Source: Moritella sp. Urea-trap-13
Lineage (GTDB): Bacteria; Pseudomonadota; Gammaproteobacteria; Enterobacterales; Moritellaceae
Assembly (NCBI RefSeq): GCF_002836355.1
Contig: NZ_PJCA01000031.1
Span: 248,001 to 312,000 of the forward strand
Direction of reading: 5' to 3'
DNA: 64,000 nucleotides
The stretch's first letter is position 1. Every line of letters starts with the position of its first letter. The notes below the pieces were generated by a model that was not told where the DNA came from, ran no database searches, and worked only from the letters and a program-made list of their open reading frames with translations. The position numbers were made by a program, and so were the translations under genes. Shown here in pieces: positions 56,382 through 64,000 of the stretch.

Positions 56382-56720
56382 TAATTCCTTTTATTGATAC
56401 TTTTTACTTTTATCTATGTTACTTGATAGAGGATGGAAACGATATGCATTTGCTAATGTGAAGAATGGGAGGTACTTGTAAATAAAAATTTTTTACGCCA
56501 ACCCTATTGTGAGTGATCCTTCAGCCTGGGTATGTTTCAAAGGCATTTCGCCCTCATATCTAGATTGTATGTAGATGATTTTATCTTAAGATCAAAAAAG
56601 TCTCGAATAAGAAGGCCGAATTCACTAAATCACTACATACTTAGACAGTTATGGGGAATCGTTAGGAGGATTAGGCGAATCAAAAAAATTAGCCCATTGG
56701 TTTAAATAGTAGGGATAAAA
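56382..56720. other. Divergent spacer (339 bp)
   Basis: The spacer lies between the dehydrogenase and the lipoprotein gene and should hold both promoters. I see no gene or RNA. It marks the point where base composition appears to shift upwards in G+C. Confidence 0.4.
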
Positions 56721-57779
56721 ATGAGGATAGCATTGATAATACAACGCAGTTTGCAGGCCTTACTTATTACGTCGACGGCTTTACTGGTCTCTTGTACTAG
56801 TTTCGGCCCAAGTACCATCGAACGGGATCGTATGGACTATGGGCTTTCCCTCAATACTTCCATTAAGCAACAACTGCTCGGTAACATAGTGCGCCTGCGA
56901 TATATGGAGGCACCTATCTTTGTTGATGTTGCTTCTGTGATTAATCAGTACTCCTTATCTGGAAGCATCGACGCGGGGCTTGGTTTTAATAGCGGCAATA
57001 ATACCGGTAGTCTCGGTGCTGGTGGGCGTTGGGAAGATCGCCCCACGATCACCTACAGTCCTATCTCCGGCAGAAAGTTTTCTGAAAGTTTGTTAACGCC
57101 CATTGCACCGGAATCATTGTTCGCGTTGGTGCAATCTGGCTGGTCAACTGAACTTATGTTTCGCCTGACTGTTGCCCAAATTAACGGAGTGGCAGATGCA
57201 AACCCTCCTTTGCAGGCCGATCCCCGTTTCCGTGAAATGTTGTCTGTTTGGAGCCGATTACGTGAAGCGCGGATTATAGCGCTGCGACGCAGTAGTAACC
57301 TGAATGAGAAGGCGAGAATTGTGTTGTACGTTAATGATGTCGAGCTTGATGAACAGACGCGTGAAGATCTGTCTTTCTTGCGGGAGACTCTGGGTTTGCG
57401 CAAGGGTGCTAAGGAGTTCACGTTGTCGTACGGGTTAATAAGTAATGATCCCGATGCGCTTGTCGTATTGACGTTATCTATATTGGACATGATGGTCGAT
57501 TTGGCGCGTCTGGTCGATGTCCCTCAGCAACACATAGATGAGGGAAGAACCTTTCCCACTTTTGTTGATACCGGACTCGGTGGACATTTGTTAAAAGTGT
57601 ATTCATCTCTCGAAGAGCCGGAAATGCCCTACGTGGCAATTCGCGAGCGTGGTTATTGGTTTTATATAGACGACAGGGACTTGATGAGTAAACGGACCTT
57701 CGGTGTTTTACAGATATTACTCAGCCTGACAGATTCCGGTGACGCCGCAATAGGCCCTGTGTTATCTATCGGTGGTTAG
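56721..57779 (+). CDS. Hypothetical lipoprotein
   Basis: The protein has 352 residues. A signal peptide with lipobox LVSC puts the lipid on C25. The mature part begins TSFGPSTIERDRMDYGLSLN, which resembles lipoproteins of unknown function found beside secretion or envelope genes; I cannot name a family. A glycine-rich central stretch (GSIDAGLGFNSGNNTGSLGA) is followed by helical segments and a regular C-terminal domain. No membrane segment is present after the signal. Codon use looks richer in G+C than in the neighbouring genes, which may mean recent acquisition. AGGGAT precedes the start. The next gene lies 67 bases downstream on the same strand. Confidence 0.75.
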   Translation: MRIALIIQRSLQALLITSTALLVSCTSFGPSTIERDRMDYGLSLNTSIKQQLLGNIVRLRYMEAPIFVDVASVINQYSLSGSIDAGLGFNSGNNTGSLGAGGRWEDRPTITYSPISGRKFSESLLTPIAPESLFALVQSGWSTELMFRLTVAQINGVADANPPLQADPRFREMLSVWSRLREARIIALRRSSNLNEKARIVLYVNDVELDEQTREDLSFLRETLGLRKGAKEFTLSYGLISNDPDALVVLTLSILDMMVDLARLVDVPQQHIDEGRTFPTFVDTGLGGHLLKVYSSLEEPEMPYVAIRERGYWFYIDDRDLMSKRTFGVLQILLSLTDSGDAAIGPVLSIGG

Positions 57780-57846
57780 CTGAGGTTTTGTTGTAGTGGT
57801 ATAGAGTGATTTAGACCTTGCGCAATAAAGACACAACTAAAGGTGT

Positions 57847-58617
57847 ATGAATATGAGATATGAAAGAGCAGCGTGCAGCAGGTTACTAATCTCAGGCGCT
57901 TTACTTTTTGCTACAAATCCAGTTTATGCAAGTGAATGGAGTGGTAGTGCATCGTTATACTTTTGGCTGCCGTCGATAGATGCGAGTGGCAATCTTAACG
58001 TACCACCTAATGATGGCTCTGGAGAGGATCCTTTACCTGTTGACCCTAATCAGGTGCTTGATTCCTTAGACCTTGCTTTGATGGGGTCCTTTGAGGTGAG
58101 ATATGATAAATATCTATTTCTTACCGATATTGCTTACCTTGATATGAGCAATACAAAAAGCGTAAACATCTTAAACACCTCAAGAGAAATGGAACTTGGT
58201 TTTGAGGGATGGCAGTCTTCCTATTATGGTGGCTACGCTGTAGTTGGTTCTGATGAGCTTACTGTGGATATTATTGCAGGGTTAAGATATTTCAGTATGG
58301 AATTTGAAGTAGAAGTCGACCGAAATAATATTGTTAAACAGAGAAAAAGAACATTTTATGAGGGACTTTTGGACGGTGTTATTGGGCTTAAGGGTCAATA
58401 CAATATTACGAATCAGTGGTTTATCCCTTATCACGCCGATGTTGGTACAGGCAATTCTGATTTGACCTACCAGTTAATTGGCGGGGTAGGTTATGGAGGC
58501 GGTTGGGGCGATGTTGAACTGACTTACCGCCATCTAGCTTGGCACCTTAAAGATAACAGTATTTTAAACACCTTTAGTTTAAGCGGATTTTCGATAGCTT
58601 ATGGCTACAATTTCTAA
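57847..58617 (+). CDS. Predicted outer-membrane beta-barrel protein
   Basis: The protein has 256 residues with a signal peptide ending near PVYAS (about residue 29). The mature part has alternating amphipathic strands rich in Gly and Tyr (GSASLYFWLPSIDASG, LALMGSFEVRYDKYLFLTDI, YGGYAVVGSDELTVDIIAG) and ends in an aromatic residue (IAYGYNF), the usual signal of outer-membrane barrels. Its function is unknown. It follows the lipoprotein gene, with which it may be co-transcribed. Confidence 0.75.
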   Translation: MNMRYERAACSRLLISGALLFATNPVYASEWSGSASLYFWLPSIDASGNLNVPPNDGSGEDPLPVDPNQVLDSLDLALMGSFEVRYDKYLFLTDIAYLDMSNTKSVNILNTSREMELGFEGWQSSYYGGYAVVGSDELTVDIIAGLRYFSMEFEVEVDRNNIVKQRKRTFYEGLLDGVIGLKGQYNITNQWFIPYHADVGTGNSDLTYQLIGGVGYGGGWGDVELTYRHLAWHLKDNSILNTFSLSGFSIAYGYNF

Positions 58618-58676
58618 AAATTCAGCTGTTAAAAAGTGACTTGATATAGGGGCCGCGGCTTAACGATGAATGAATA

Positions 58677-59876
58677 CTAGATGGCGAGTCTCATTCTCAA
58701 GCCAAATATTAATACACTACTTTCATTGGTATTCAATGCCGGGTTAGCAATGTATTGCACATCAGTAGTGACTTCCAAATAATCTAAAGGTTTCATAATG
58801 TAAAATACTTCCGTGGTGTATTGATCATCACTGCCTTTAACTTCTCCCCAGTTTATTGCTAAGCCTAAGTTGTTAGACTCACCACCTAGACCATAGTACC
58901 CAAAGCCAGTACTAATGGATTTTTCCATTAAGGTGCAAGCATCTTGTGAATAACCAGCACGAACAAAAGGCAGCCACTGACCATCCATTAACCGAGACGC
59001 TGAAAAATTACTGCCGTAACCTTTGTTTGACCCTTGTTTTTCACTTTCATCTGCATGCCATAATGTGACGTGAATATTATCAACGTACACTTGTCCTTGA
59101 GACTTTGTCCAACCGAGTTCTACACTTTTAAAATATTTACTGTCATTGAAAAATGAGTCAATACCATCTGCTATTTTGGTCGGATCTGAATTCATATCGG
59201 CAAAACTACCAATAAGATAATACTCATCAGATAACATCATGCCGCCAGCAACCCCTAACGCTGCGTCTCCAGGCAGAGCAATCGTCGTTGTCCCTGTACT
59301 AAAAGCAAAATTCATAAACCCTGTCCATGGGCTTGCCATCGCAAACACATCAACAAAATCTGTTAGGTCTAGAAATCCCGCAACCACAGTCGCTTTACCG
59401 TCCATCAGTTGTTGCTTCCAATAAAGGTTGGTTATACGGGTGCCTTCATCACTAAAAGGCGGTGTAATTAAGCCTAGACCACCAGTATCAAATTCAAAAT
59501 TCTTTACGGAAGTGTCGGTATAAGAATGCCTGTGTTCAACTTTCCAAACCAAGCCGCCAGTATTGTTAGTACCAATACCGACAGGGTTCCAACTACCGTA
59601 AATACGCAACATACCACTTGCGGCATTGTCTTCTGAGCCGGGCGACACATCATTAGAGCTAAGATAAACAGCGGAGTAATCAGCACCTAGGTTGAGGTTG
59701 TTTTTTTCTAATGGTGTTTTAAAGTGAGACTTTGATTTTTTATTATCCTCGGCTATTTGGTTGTCTACCGCATCTGGGCTGCCAAAGTTAACGCCCTTTT
59801 TATCACTTGCATAGACGAGTGATGAAGAGAAAAAACTCATCATTGCTAGGGCCAAAAAGGACGATTGTGTGAACAT
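58677..59876 (-). CDS. OprB-like carbohydrate-selective porin
   Basis: The protein has 399 residues with a signal peptide ending near VYASD. The sequence fits the carbohydrate-selective porin (OprB/AlgE-like) family: NLGADYSAVYLSSNDVSPGS, GLVWKVEHRHSYTD, WKQQLMDGKATVVAGFLDLT and the LFGLRMRLAI end typical of barrel proteins. It is expected to sit in the outer membrane and admit small solutes. It is the last of three minus-strand genes together with the amidohydrolase and nucleotidase, so the imported compound may be the substrate of one of these. Confidence 0.82.
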   Translation of the reverse strand: MFTQSSFLALAMMSFFSSSLVYASDKKGVNFGSPDAVDNQIAEDNKKSKSHFKTPLEKNNLNLGADYSAVYLSSNDVSPGSEDNAASGMLRIYGSWNPVGIGTNNTGGLVWKVEHRHSYTDTSVKNFEFDTGGLGLITPPFSDEGTRITNLYWKQQLMDGKATVVAGFLDLTDFVDVFAMASPWTGFMNFAFSTGTTTIALPGDAALGVAGGMMLSDEYYLIGSFADMNSDPTKIADGIDSFFNDSKYFKSVELGWTKSQGQVYVDNIHVTLWHADESEKQGSNKGYGSNFSASRLMDGQWLPFVRAGYSQDACTLMEKSISTGFGYYGLGGESNNLGLAINWGEVKGSDDQYTTEVFYIMKPLDYLEVTTDVQYIANPALNTNESSVLIFGLRMRLAI

Positions 59877-59982
59877 GCTTTCTCCTTTAGATAAAACACA
59901 TTGTTTGAATTTTTTTCATGTTGGAAACTAACGTGTATATTTTGCAAGTTAGTAACTGAATGTCTCTACTAAGGAAATAGGT

Positions 59983-61389
59983 TTATAGCGTATTTTTGTA
60001 TACAACCCCGCCTTTCATTATGATACGCATTGTTTTAATACCTTGGCGTGTCGGTGCATCAAACCATTTTTCATTACCGCCGATAACGGTTATATCTTCA
60101 AGAGGATTACCATCTACAAGTAGTAAATCAGCATAAGCACCCGCTTTTACCACGCCTAAAGGACCTTTGAAATAGGGATTGAGTGTACTCCCTGAAAGGG
60201 CAACCATTTCACCTGCTACTGATGTTAATGATTTGAGGGCAAAGTGATTACCAAAGAATTTAGCACTTAAGTAAATTTCATGATCAGTCTGTTTAACACA
60301 AGAATCGCCGAAACCGACACAATCGGCATTGAATGCCAACTTTGGCTGGTACTTATTCACATTTTTAATGTAATCTTTAAATGACTTTGTTGCTGACGCT
60401 GCTTTTCTAGAGGATGCTGGACTAGATTTAATTGCTTCTATCTCACCTAAGTAGGGGGAAAATGCGTGCATATTTGTTGTCATATACGCCCCTTTTTCTT
60501 TCATCAGCTTAGCAATGTCGCCATCAAACATAAAACCGTGTTCAATGGTTTTTACGCCGTTTTCAAGGCAGCGTATAATCGATTTTTTGCTATAAGCATG
60601 GGACATCACATAAGAACCATATGCATCCGCGACTTCAACTGCAGCACGGATCTCTTCTGCTGAGTAGGCATCTAATTGCCAAGGGTCAAATTGCGAAGCC
60701 ACACCACCACTAGACATAATTTTAATTTGTGTTGCACCTTGCATGAAGTTTTGACGTGCCGCTGCTTTTATCGCATCAACACCATCAGCAGTCACTGTCA
60801 TGCCATGGCGAGCACCTGAGGAGCTTGGACCATAAAATGTTTCGTTCGGGGTGGTGAAATTTCTGAAATCAGCATGCGAACCTGTTGGGCCGATAAAAGC
60901 GCCCGCGGGGTATATACGTGGTCCATCAACAACACCAGTATCAATGCTTTTTTTGAGACCAGCCCCCATACCACCTGCATCTCTCCAACTTGTAAAACCA
61001 CTCATTAACGCAATTTTAGCTTTGGCAGCTGAACGGACAGCTAACTCTTCCCAGTTTCTGTTGTTTTCGATATCGGCTAATGAAGTCCCGTTCATTTGTA
61101 AATGCCCATGTCCTTCAATAAGTCCTGGCATCAAGGTTCGACCACCACCATCGATAACCTCAACATCGGCGTCCACTTTCAAGCCTGCACCAATGGATTT
61201 AATTAATTCGCCCTCAACTAATACATCTTGAGTTTTACTGAGGTTTTTTGAGAGACCATCCCAAATTTTTACGTTTTTAATTAATGTTTGCTCGGCGGCG
61301 ATACTTACGGATGCGAGTGATAAGCTAATAGCTGCAGTCATGACTACTTTGCTAATGGCTTTACTAATGAGCGTATGTGTCAATTTCAT
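59983..61389 (-). CDS. Exported metal-dependent amidohydrolase
   Basis: The protein has 468 residues with a signal peptide (about 1-31, cleavage after SIAA). The amidohydrolase fold is shown by GHGHLQ (HxH metal site), KIMSSGGV (lysine region), MSHAYSKKS and IEHGFMF (metal His), and NADCVGFGD (catalytic Asp region). Related exported enzymes act as imidazolonepropionase-like or Xaa-Pro/aryl dipeptidases; the exact substrate cannot be read. It lies between the porin and nucleotidase genes on the same strand with 106 and 156 bases on either side. Confidence 0.88.
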   Translation of the reverse strand: MKLTHTLISKAISKVVMTAAISLSLASVSIAAEQTLIKNVKIWDGLSKNLSKTQDVLVEGELIKSIGAGLKVDADVEVIDGGGRTLMPGLIEGHGHLQMNGTSLADIENNRNWEELAVRSAAKAKIALMSGFTSWRDAGGMGAGLKKSIDTGVVDGPRIYPAGAFIGPTGSHADFRNFTTPNETFYGPSSSGARHGMTVTADGVDAIKAAARQNFMQGATQIKIMSSGGVASQFDPWQLDAYSAEEIRAAVEVADAYGSYVMSHAYSKKSIIRCLENGVKTIEHGFMFDGDIAKLMKEKGAYMTTNMHAFSPYLGEIEAIKSSPASSRKAASATKSFKDYIKNVNKYQPKLAFNADCVGFGDSCVKQTDHEIYLSAKFFGNHFALKSLTSVAGEMVALSGSTLNPYFKGPLGVVKAGAYADLLLVDGNPLEDITVIGGNEKWFDAPTRQGIKTMRIIMKGGVVYKNTL

Positions 61390-61545
61390 TTTTGTCCCTT
61401 AAGTATTAAAAATATGCAGTCTGATCGCATTTTGATTATTTTAATTGCATAAGTTAACTAAATATTAAGGGTAGTAAAAAATGAAAATAACGCGAATATC
61501 TTAGATTTTGGCTAAGAGCTAAGCTCTTAGCCTTTAACCCTTAAG

Positions 61546-63246
61546 TTATAGCCTGTAGGGAACATTTTGAATAAAATCAATGAAGCAATCTGCCATCGAA
61601 TAGTGGCTAATAACCCCGTCACCTTCCATCATTGTTAAGGCTTCGTAACCTTCTTTACCTTTCATGGTATACGCAGAAGAGCTGCCGTAATAACTCATTT
61701 CATGGTCGATATTGATCCAGCCACCTTGTGCTGTATTAATCATAAGTTCAGCAATGCGCTTACCCAGAGGCCGTTCGGCGTAATAGTTAAAATCCAGGTT
61801 GTATGTATAAGGGTAACTACCCGAACCAGTACCAAGAACGCCGTTATTGATAGCGTTGTTGATCGCACCCTCGAGCGCCTGTGCTATATATTTGCCTTTG
61901 ATGCGATAAGCTCCGATGGGAACGGCAAAGGGTAGTAGCTTACCAGCGATATCACAAATCGATATGTTACCTTGGAATAAAGACGTTCTTACACCACCGG
62001 CATTATGAATGGCAAAGTCTATTTGATGACCGTCTTTATTCATCATATGCGCAAACGATTCAGCGACTAGCGGGGCTATCTCACTGCCGCCTTGCAGATC
62101 GGGAACGCGGATATGACGCATATCTTTTGTTAAGTTAGCAATAACTGTACTTTGCAGCTCACGCACTCTCGGGATGTACTTATCCTGTAGCAAACTTTGT
62201 AGTTGCGGATCTTTTTTACATATCACTACGTTTTCATGTTGCGTGAGGTAGAGGCTAGCCTGTGCATGGATTTCATCGTCATTGGCTGTTAACAAGCTTG
62301 CATCCGTGCAGAGTCGGCGACCAATCAACAGTTCATTCTTGCCCTTAAAAGTACTAACAGAACCATCGGCAGCGAAATCAATTTCACAGTGACCAAGCGC
62401 CTGTGAGTGGAATCCTGCTTGCACAATATAAGTATCATTTACTTGATGCCCGTATTCAGCTTCTTTTTTCAGTCCTAAGTCGCTGAAATCTCCCAGCAGG
62501 TTGTGGCTATGACCACCTACAATCAAGCTGATGCCATCAACTTTCTCTGCAAGCTCACAATCCCCAGTAAAACCAAGGTGACTTAATAATATGATCTTAT
62601 TAATCCCTGATTCTCGGATAGCACGAACGGTATTTCTGGCCGTTTCAATGGCATTAACAAATGGTGTGTCTGGATCGACATTGGCTATATCGGCCATCTT
62701 ATCCAGTGATACCCCGAATATTGCCACGGACTCGCCATCGACAACACGCGTCATCCAGCGTGCAATCTGCTGCTCTGGTTGATAAGAGAGTAAGTTAGGG
62801 CGACCCTTTAAGTAATGCGACTTGGTTGTTAATTCGTTAGTCAGATCCCAGTTGCCAGCGAGCAGTGGAAACTCAATACGATCTAAAAATTCAGCCACTG
62901 GCTCATTACCCATATCGAGTTCATGGTTACCAATGGTCATGACATCAATGCCTAATGCGTTGAGCATATCGGAGTTGGCTTTACCTTTGAATAGCGAGAA
63001 ATAGAGGGTGCCTTGAAAGCAATCGCCAGCATGGACAAATATAAAATCACGATCATGTTGCAGTGCGGTCGCTTTAAGCTGTTTAGCGCGCGTGGCGATA
63101 CGAGAAAAGCCGCCATTGCTGACATAAGGCGATATCATTCTGCCGTCAATATTAAGCTGTAATTGCAGTGACTGAGGCTCAAAGTAGGAGTGCGTATCAT
63201 TTATATGTGCGAGTGTTATTTTAACGGGCTTATTATTCTTTATCAT
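61546..63246 (-). CDS. Bifunctional UDP-sugar hydrolase / 5'-nucleotidase family protein, no signal peptide
   Basis: The protein has 566 residues. The N-terminal metallophosphatase domain has the metal signatures HINDTHSY (DxH), HAGDCFQG (GDxx), IGNHELDMG (GNHD/E) and VGGHSHNL. The C-terminal 5'-nucleotidase domain includes HNAGGVRTSLFQGNI and ALEGAINNA. Most relatives are periplasmic, but this protein starts MIKNNKPVKITLAHIND with no signal peptide, so as annotated it would stay in the cytoplasm. No earlier in-frame start supplying a signal peptide was seen. It hydrolyses nucleotides or related phosphoesters. It is the first of the three-gene minus-strand set. Confidence 0.88.
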   Translation of the reverse strand: MIKNNKPVKITLAHINDTHSYFEPQSLQLQLNIDGRMISPYVSNGGFSRIATRAKQLKATALQHDRDFIFVHAGDCFQGTLYFSLFKGKANSDMLNALGIDVMTIGNHELDMGNEPVAEFLDRIEFPLLAGNWDLTNELTTKSHYLKGRPNLLSYQPEQQIARWMTRVVDGESVAIFGVSLDKMADIANVDPDTPFVNAIETARNTVRAIRESGINKIILLSHLGFTGDCELAEKVDGISLIVGGHSHNLLGDFSDLGLKKEAEYGHQVNDTYIVQAGFHSQALGHCEIDFAADGSVSTFKGKNELLIGRRLCTDASLLTANDDEIHAQASLYLTQHENVVICKKDPQLQSLLQDKYIPRVRELQSTVIANLTKDMRHIRVPDLQGGSEIAPLVAESFAHMMNKDGHQIDFAIHNAGGVRTSLFQGNISICDIAGKLLPFAVPIGAYRIKGKYIAQALEGAINNAINNGVLGTGSGSYPYTYNLDFNYYAERPLGKRIAELMINTAQGGWINIDHEMSYYGSSSAYTMKGKEGYEALTMMEGDGVISHYSMADCFIDFIQNVPYRL

Positions 63247-63447
63247 AATGTTTCAATTTTTATCTATAGCTTAATCGATACCTTAATTGATAGTAACGCA
63301 TTAATGATGACATTATCATGAATATATTTAGCTTAATAAAATGGGGGATTGGAGTGACAGAGCTGATATGTTCATTTTTCAGCGGATAAAAACAGGAAAA
63401 TGTTTGTTTCTCTTCAGTTACTTACTTGGCTTAGTAGACGTTGAAGC

Positions 63448-63471
63448 ATTAGCGCTGGTCGGACAGCTAAT
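63448..63471. repeat. 24-bp hairpin element, copy 1
   Basis: ATTAGC and GCTAAT bracket GCTGGTCGGACA. It shares 18 of 24 bases with copy 2. Confidence 0.6.
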
Positions 63472-63963
63472 ACAACCCCATCAATTCGACTCTCTGTTGA
63501 GTGGGTAGAAAAAAATTTGCCCCAAAGTGGCTTAGAGTCATTATTCACCCACAATATACTCATGTCGATTCGACATATATTTTGTTATGGATCATTTAAA
63601 TCGTCAACGTAATTTCAAGTGATGATATGTTCACAATCTGATTGTAATTAAGGGTAAATTTTGTACTGTTAGTTTGAAGTTTATTTATAATTCAATCGAA
63701 TTTAAGCTATATATAATTTCATAAGCTTTGCCGATAAATCTTCAACAATTATCTTACTACTATGTAACTCAATTCCCAGTTTTAAACTTACGCAAGCAGA
63801 TATGGTGTTACTTGAATCAGCTGGAAAAACTGCAATCGAGTGGTTAGGAGTTACAGTGTCATCCGCAGATAAAGAACTCGTGGTACAAAAGGTACTGACG
63901 TATTCCATCGTAAGTGCCCAAAATGTCAAGCTGGGAATACAGGCATAGAATAGCCGGCCAATG

Positions 63964-63987
63964 CTTAGCTTCGGGCGGACAGCTAAA
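63964..63987. repeat. 24-bp hairpin element, copy 2
   Basis: CTTAGC and GCTAAA bracket TTCGGGCGGACA. The core CGGACAGCTAA is identical to copy 1. The window ends 13 bases later, so further copies cannot be excluded. Confidence 0.6.
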
Positions 63988-64000
63988 AGCGTTGCTTCAC

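Larger units (their letters stand above)
63247..64000. other. Gene-poor tail with a repeated 24-bp hairpin element (754 bp)
   Basis: No gene is supported. Open frames exist on the plus strand (for example 63802-63948, 48 codons, MVLLESAGKTAIEWLGV...) and the minus strand (63702-63929) but neither shows a ribosome-binding site or known family. Two related 24-base elements with complementary ends lie at 63448-63471 and 63964-63987. The stretch may be a remnant of a mobile element or degraded gene. Confidence 0.5.

Noticed and set aside
63702-63929. Minus-strand 75-codon frame at the window end
   Set aside because: No ribosome-binding site or recognised family; the opposite strand is open for as long, so neither is supported.

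Overview
The window reads as a chromosomal segment of a marine gammaproteobacterium. Base composition is AT-rich, intrinsic terminators are short stems followed by T runs, and the core genes (metG, mrp, udk, dcd, asmA, sbcB, cdd, rlmI) are of gammaproteobacterial type. The norspermidine genes, paired dCache chemoreceptors, VolA-type lipase, HDOD and c-di-GMP proteins and a marine sulfatase locus fit the Alteromonadales/Vibrionales. My best guess is Moritella or a close relative; this rests on gene content only.

Layout. 1-4.6 kb: the end of a carboxynorspermidine operon (ddc, carboxynorspermidine dehydrogenase, nspC, dat), closed by a strong terminator. 4.7-10.3 kb: an EAL protein behind a Fur-box-like sequence, two tandem amino-acid-type chemoreceptors on the minus strand, and fragments of a decayed third receptor. 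10.4-16.5 kb: a DsbA-like lipoprotein, a 2OG-Fe(II) oxygenase, a VolA/Pla-1 lipoprotein lipase and a diguanylate cyclase. 16.5-29.5 kb: housekeeping block cdd, rlmI, metG | mrp, udk, dcd, (yjiH-like), asmA, sbcB.

30.0-43.2 kb: eleven co-directional genes, most overlapping or abutting. They encode a Cys-type sulfatase, a PafA-like phosphatase, an exported FGE-fold protein lacking both FGE cysteines, an octaheme cytochrome c-TPR protein, a MoxR AAA+ ATPase, a DUF58 protein, a DUF4381 protein and BatA, BatB, BatC and BatD. This joins an exported hydrolase/cytochrome module to a MoxR-Bat membrane machine and is the strongest candidate here for an undescribed system.

43.2-56.4 kb: small accessory or regulatory genes, including a 50-residue HTH protein, a MOSC protein, the DTW tRNA enzyme TapT, a MarR/MFS divergent pair with two clear operators, CBS and TM2 proteins, a Tus-like fork-arrest protein with conserved lock residues, and an HDOD gene lying between two 25-bp direct repeats exactly 2400 bp apart. 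56.7-64 kb: an envelope and nucleotide-scavenging set (lipoprotein, beta-barrel protein, OprB-like porin, exported amidohydrolase, 5'-nucleotidase without a signal peptide), ending in a gene-poor tail with two copies of a 24-bp hairpin element.

No tRNA, rRNA, CRISPR array or intact insertion sequence was seen. All homology statements come from reading the proteins, not from database searches.
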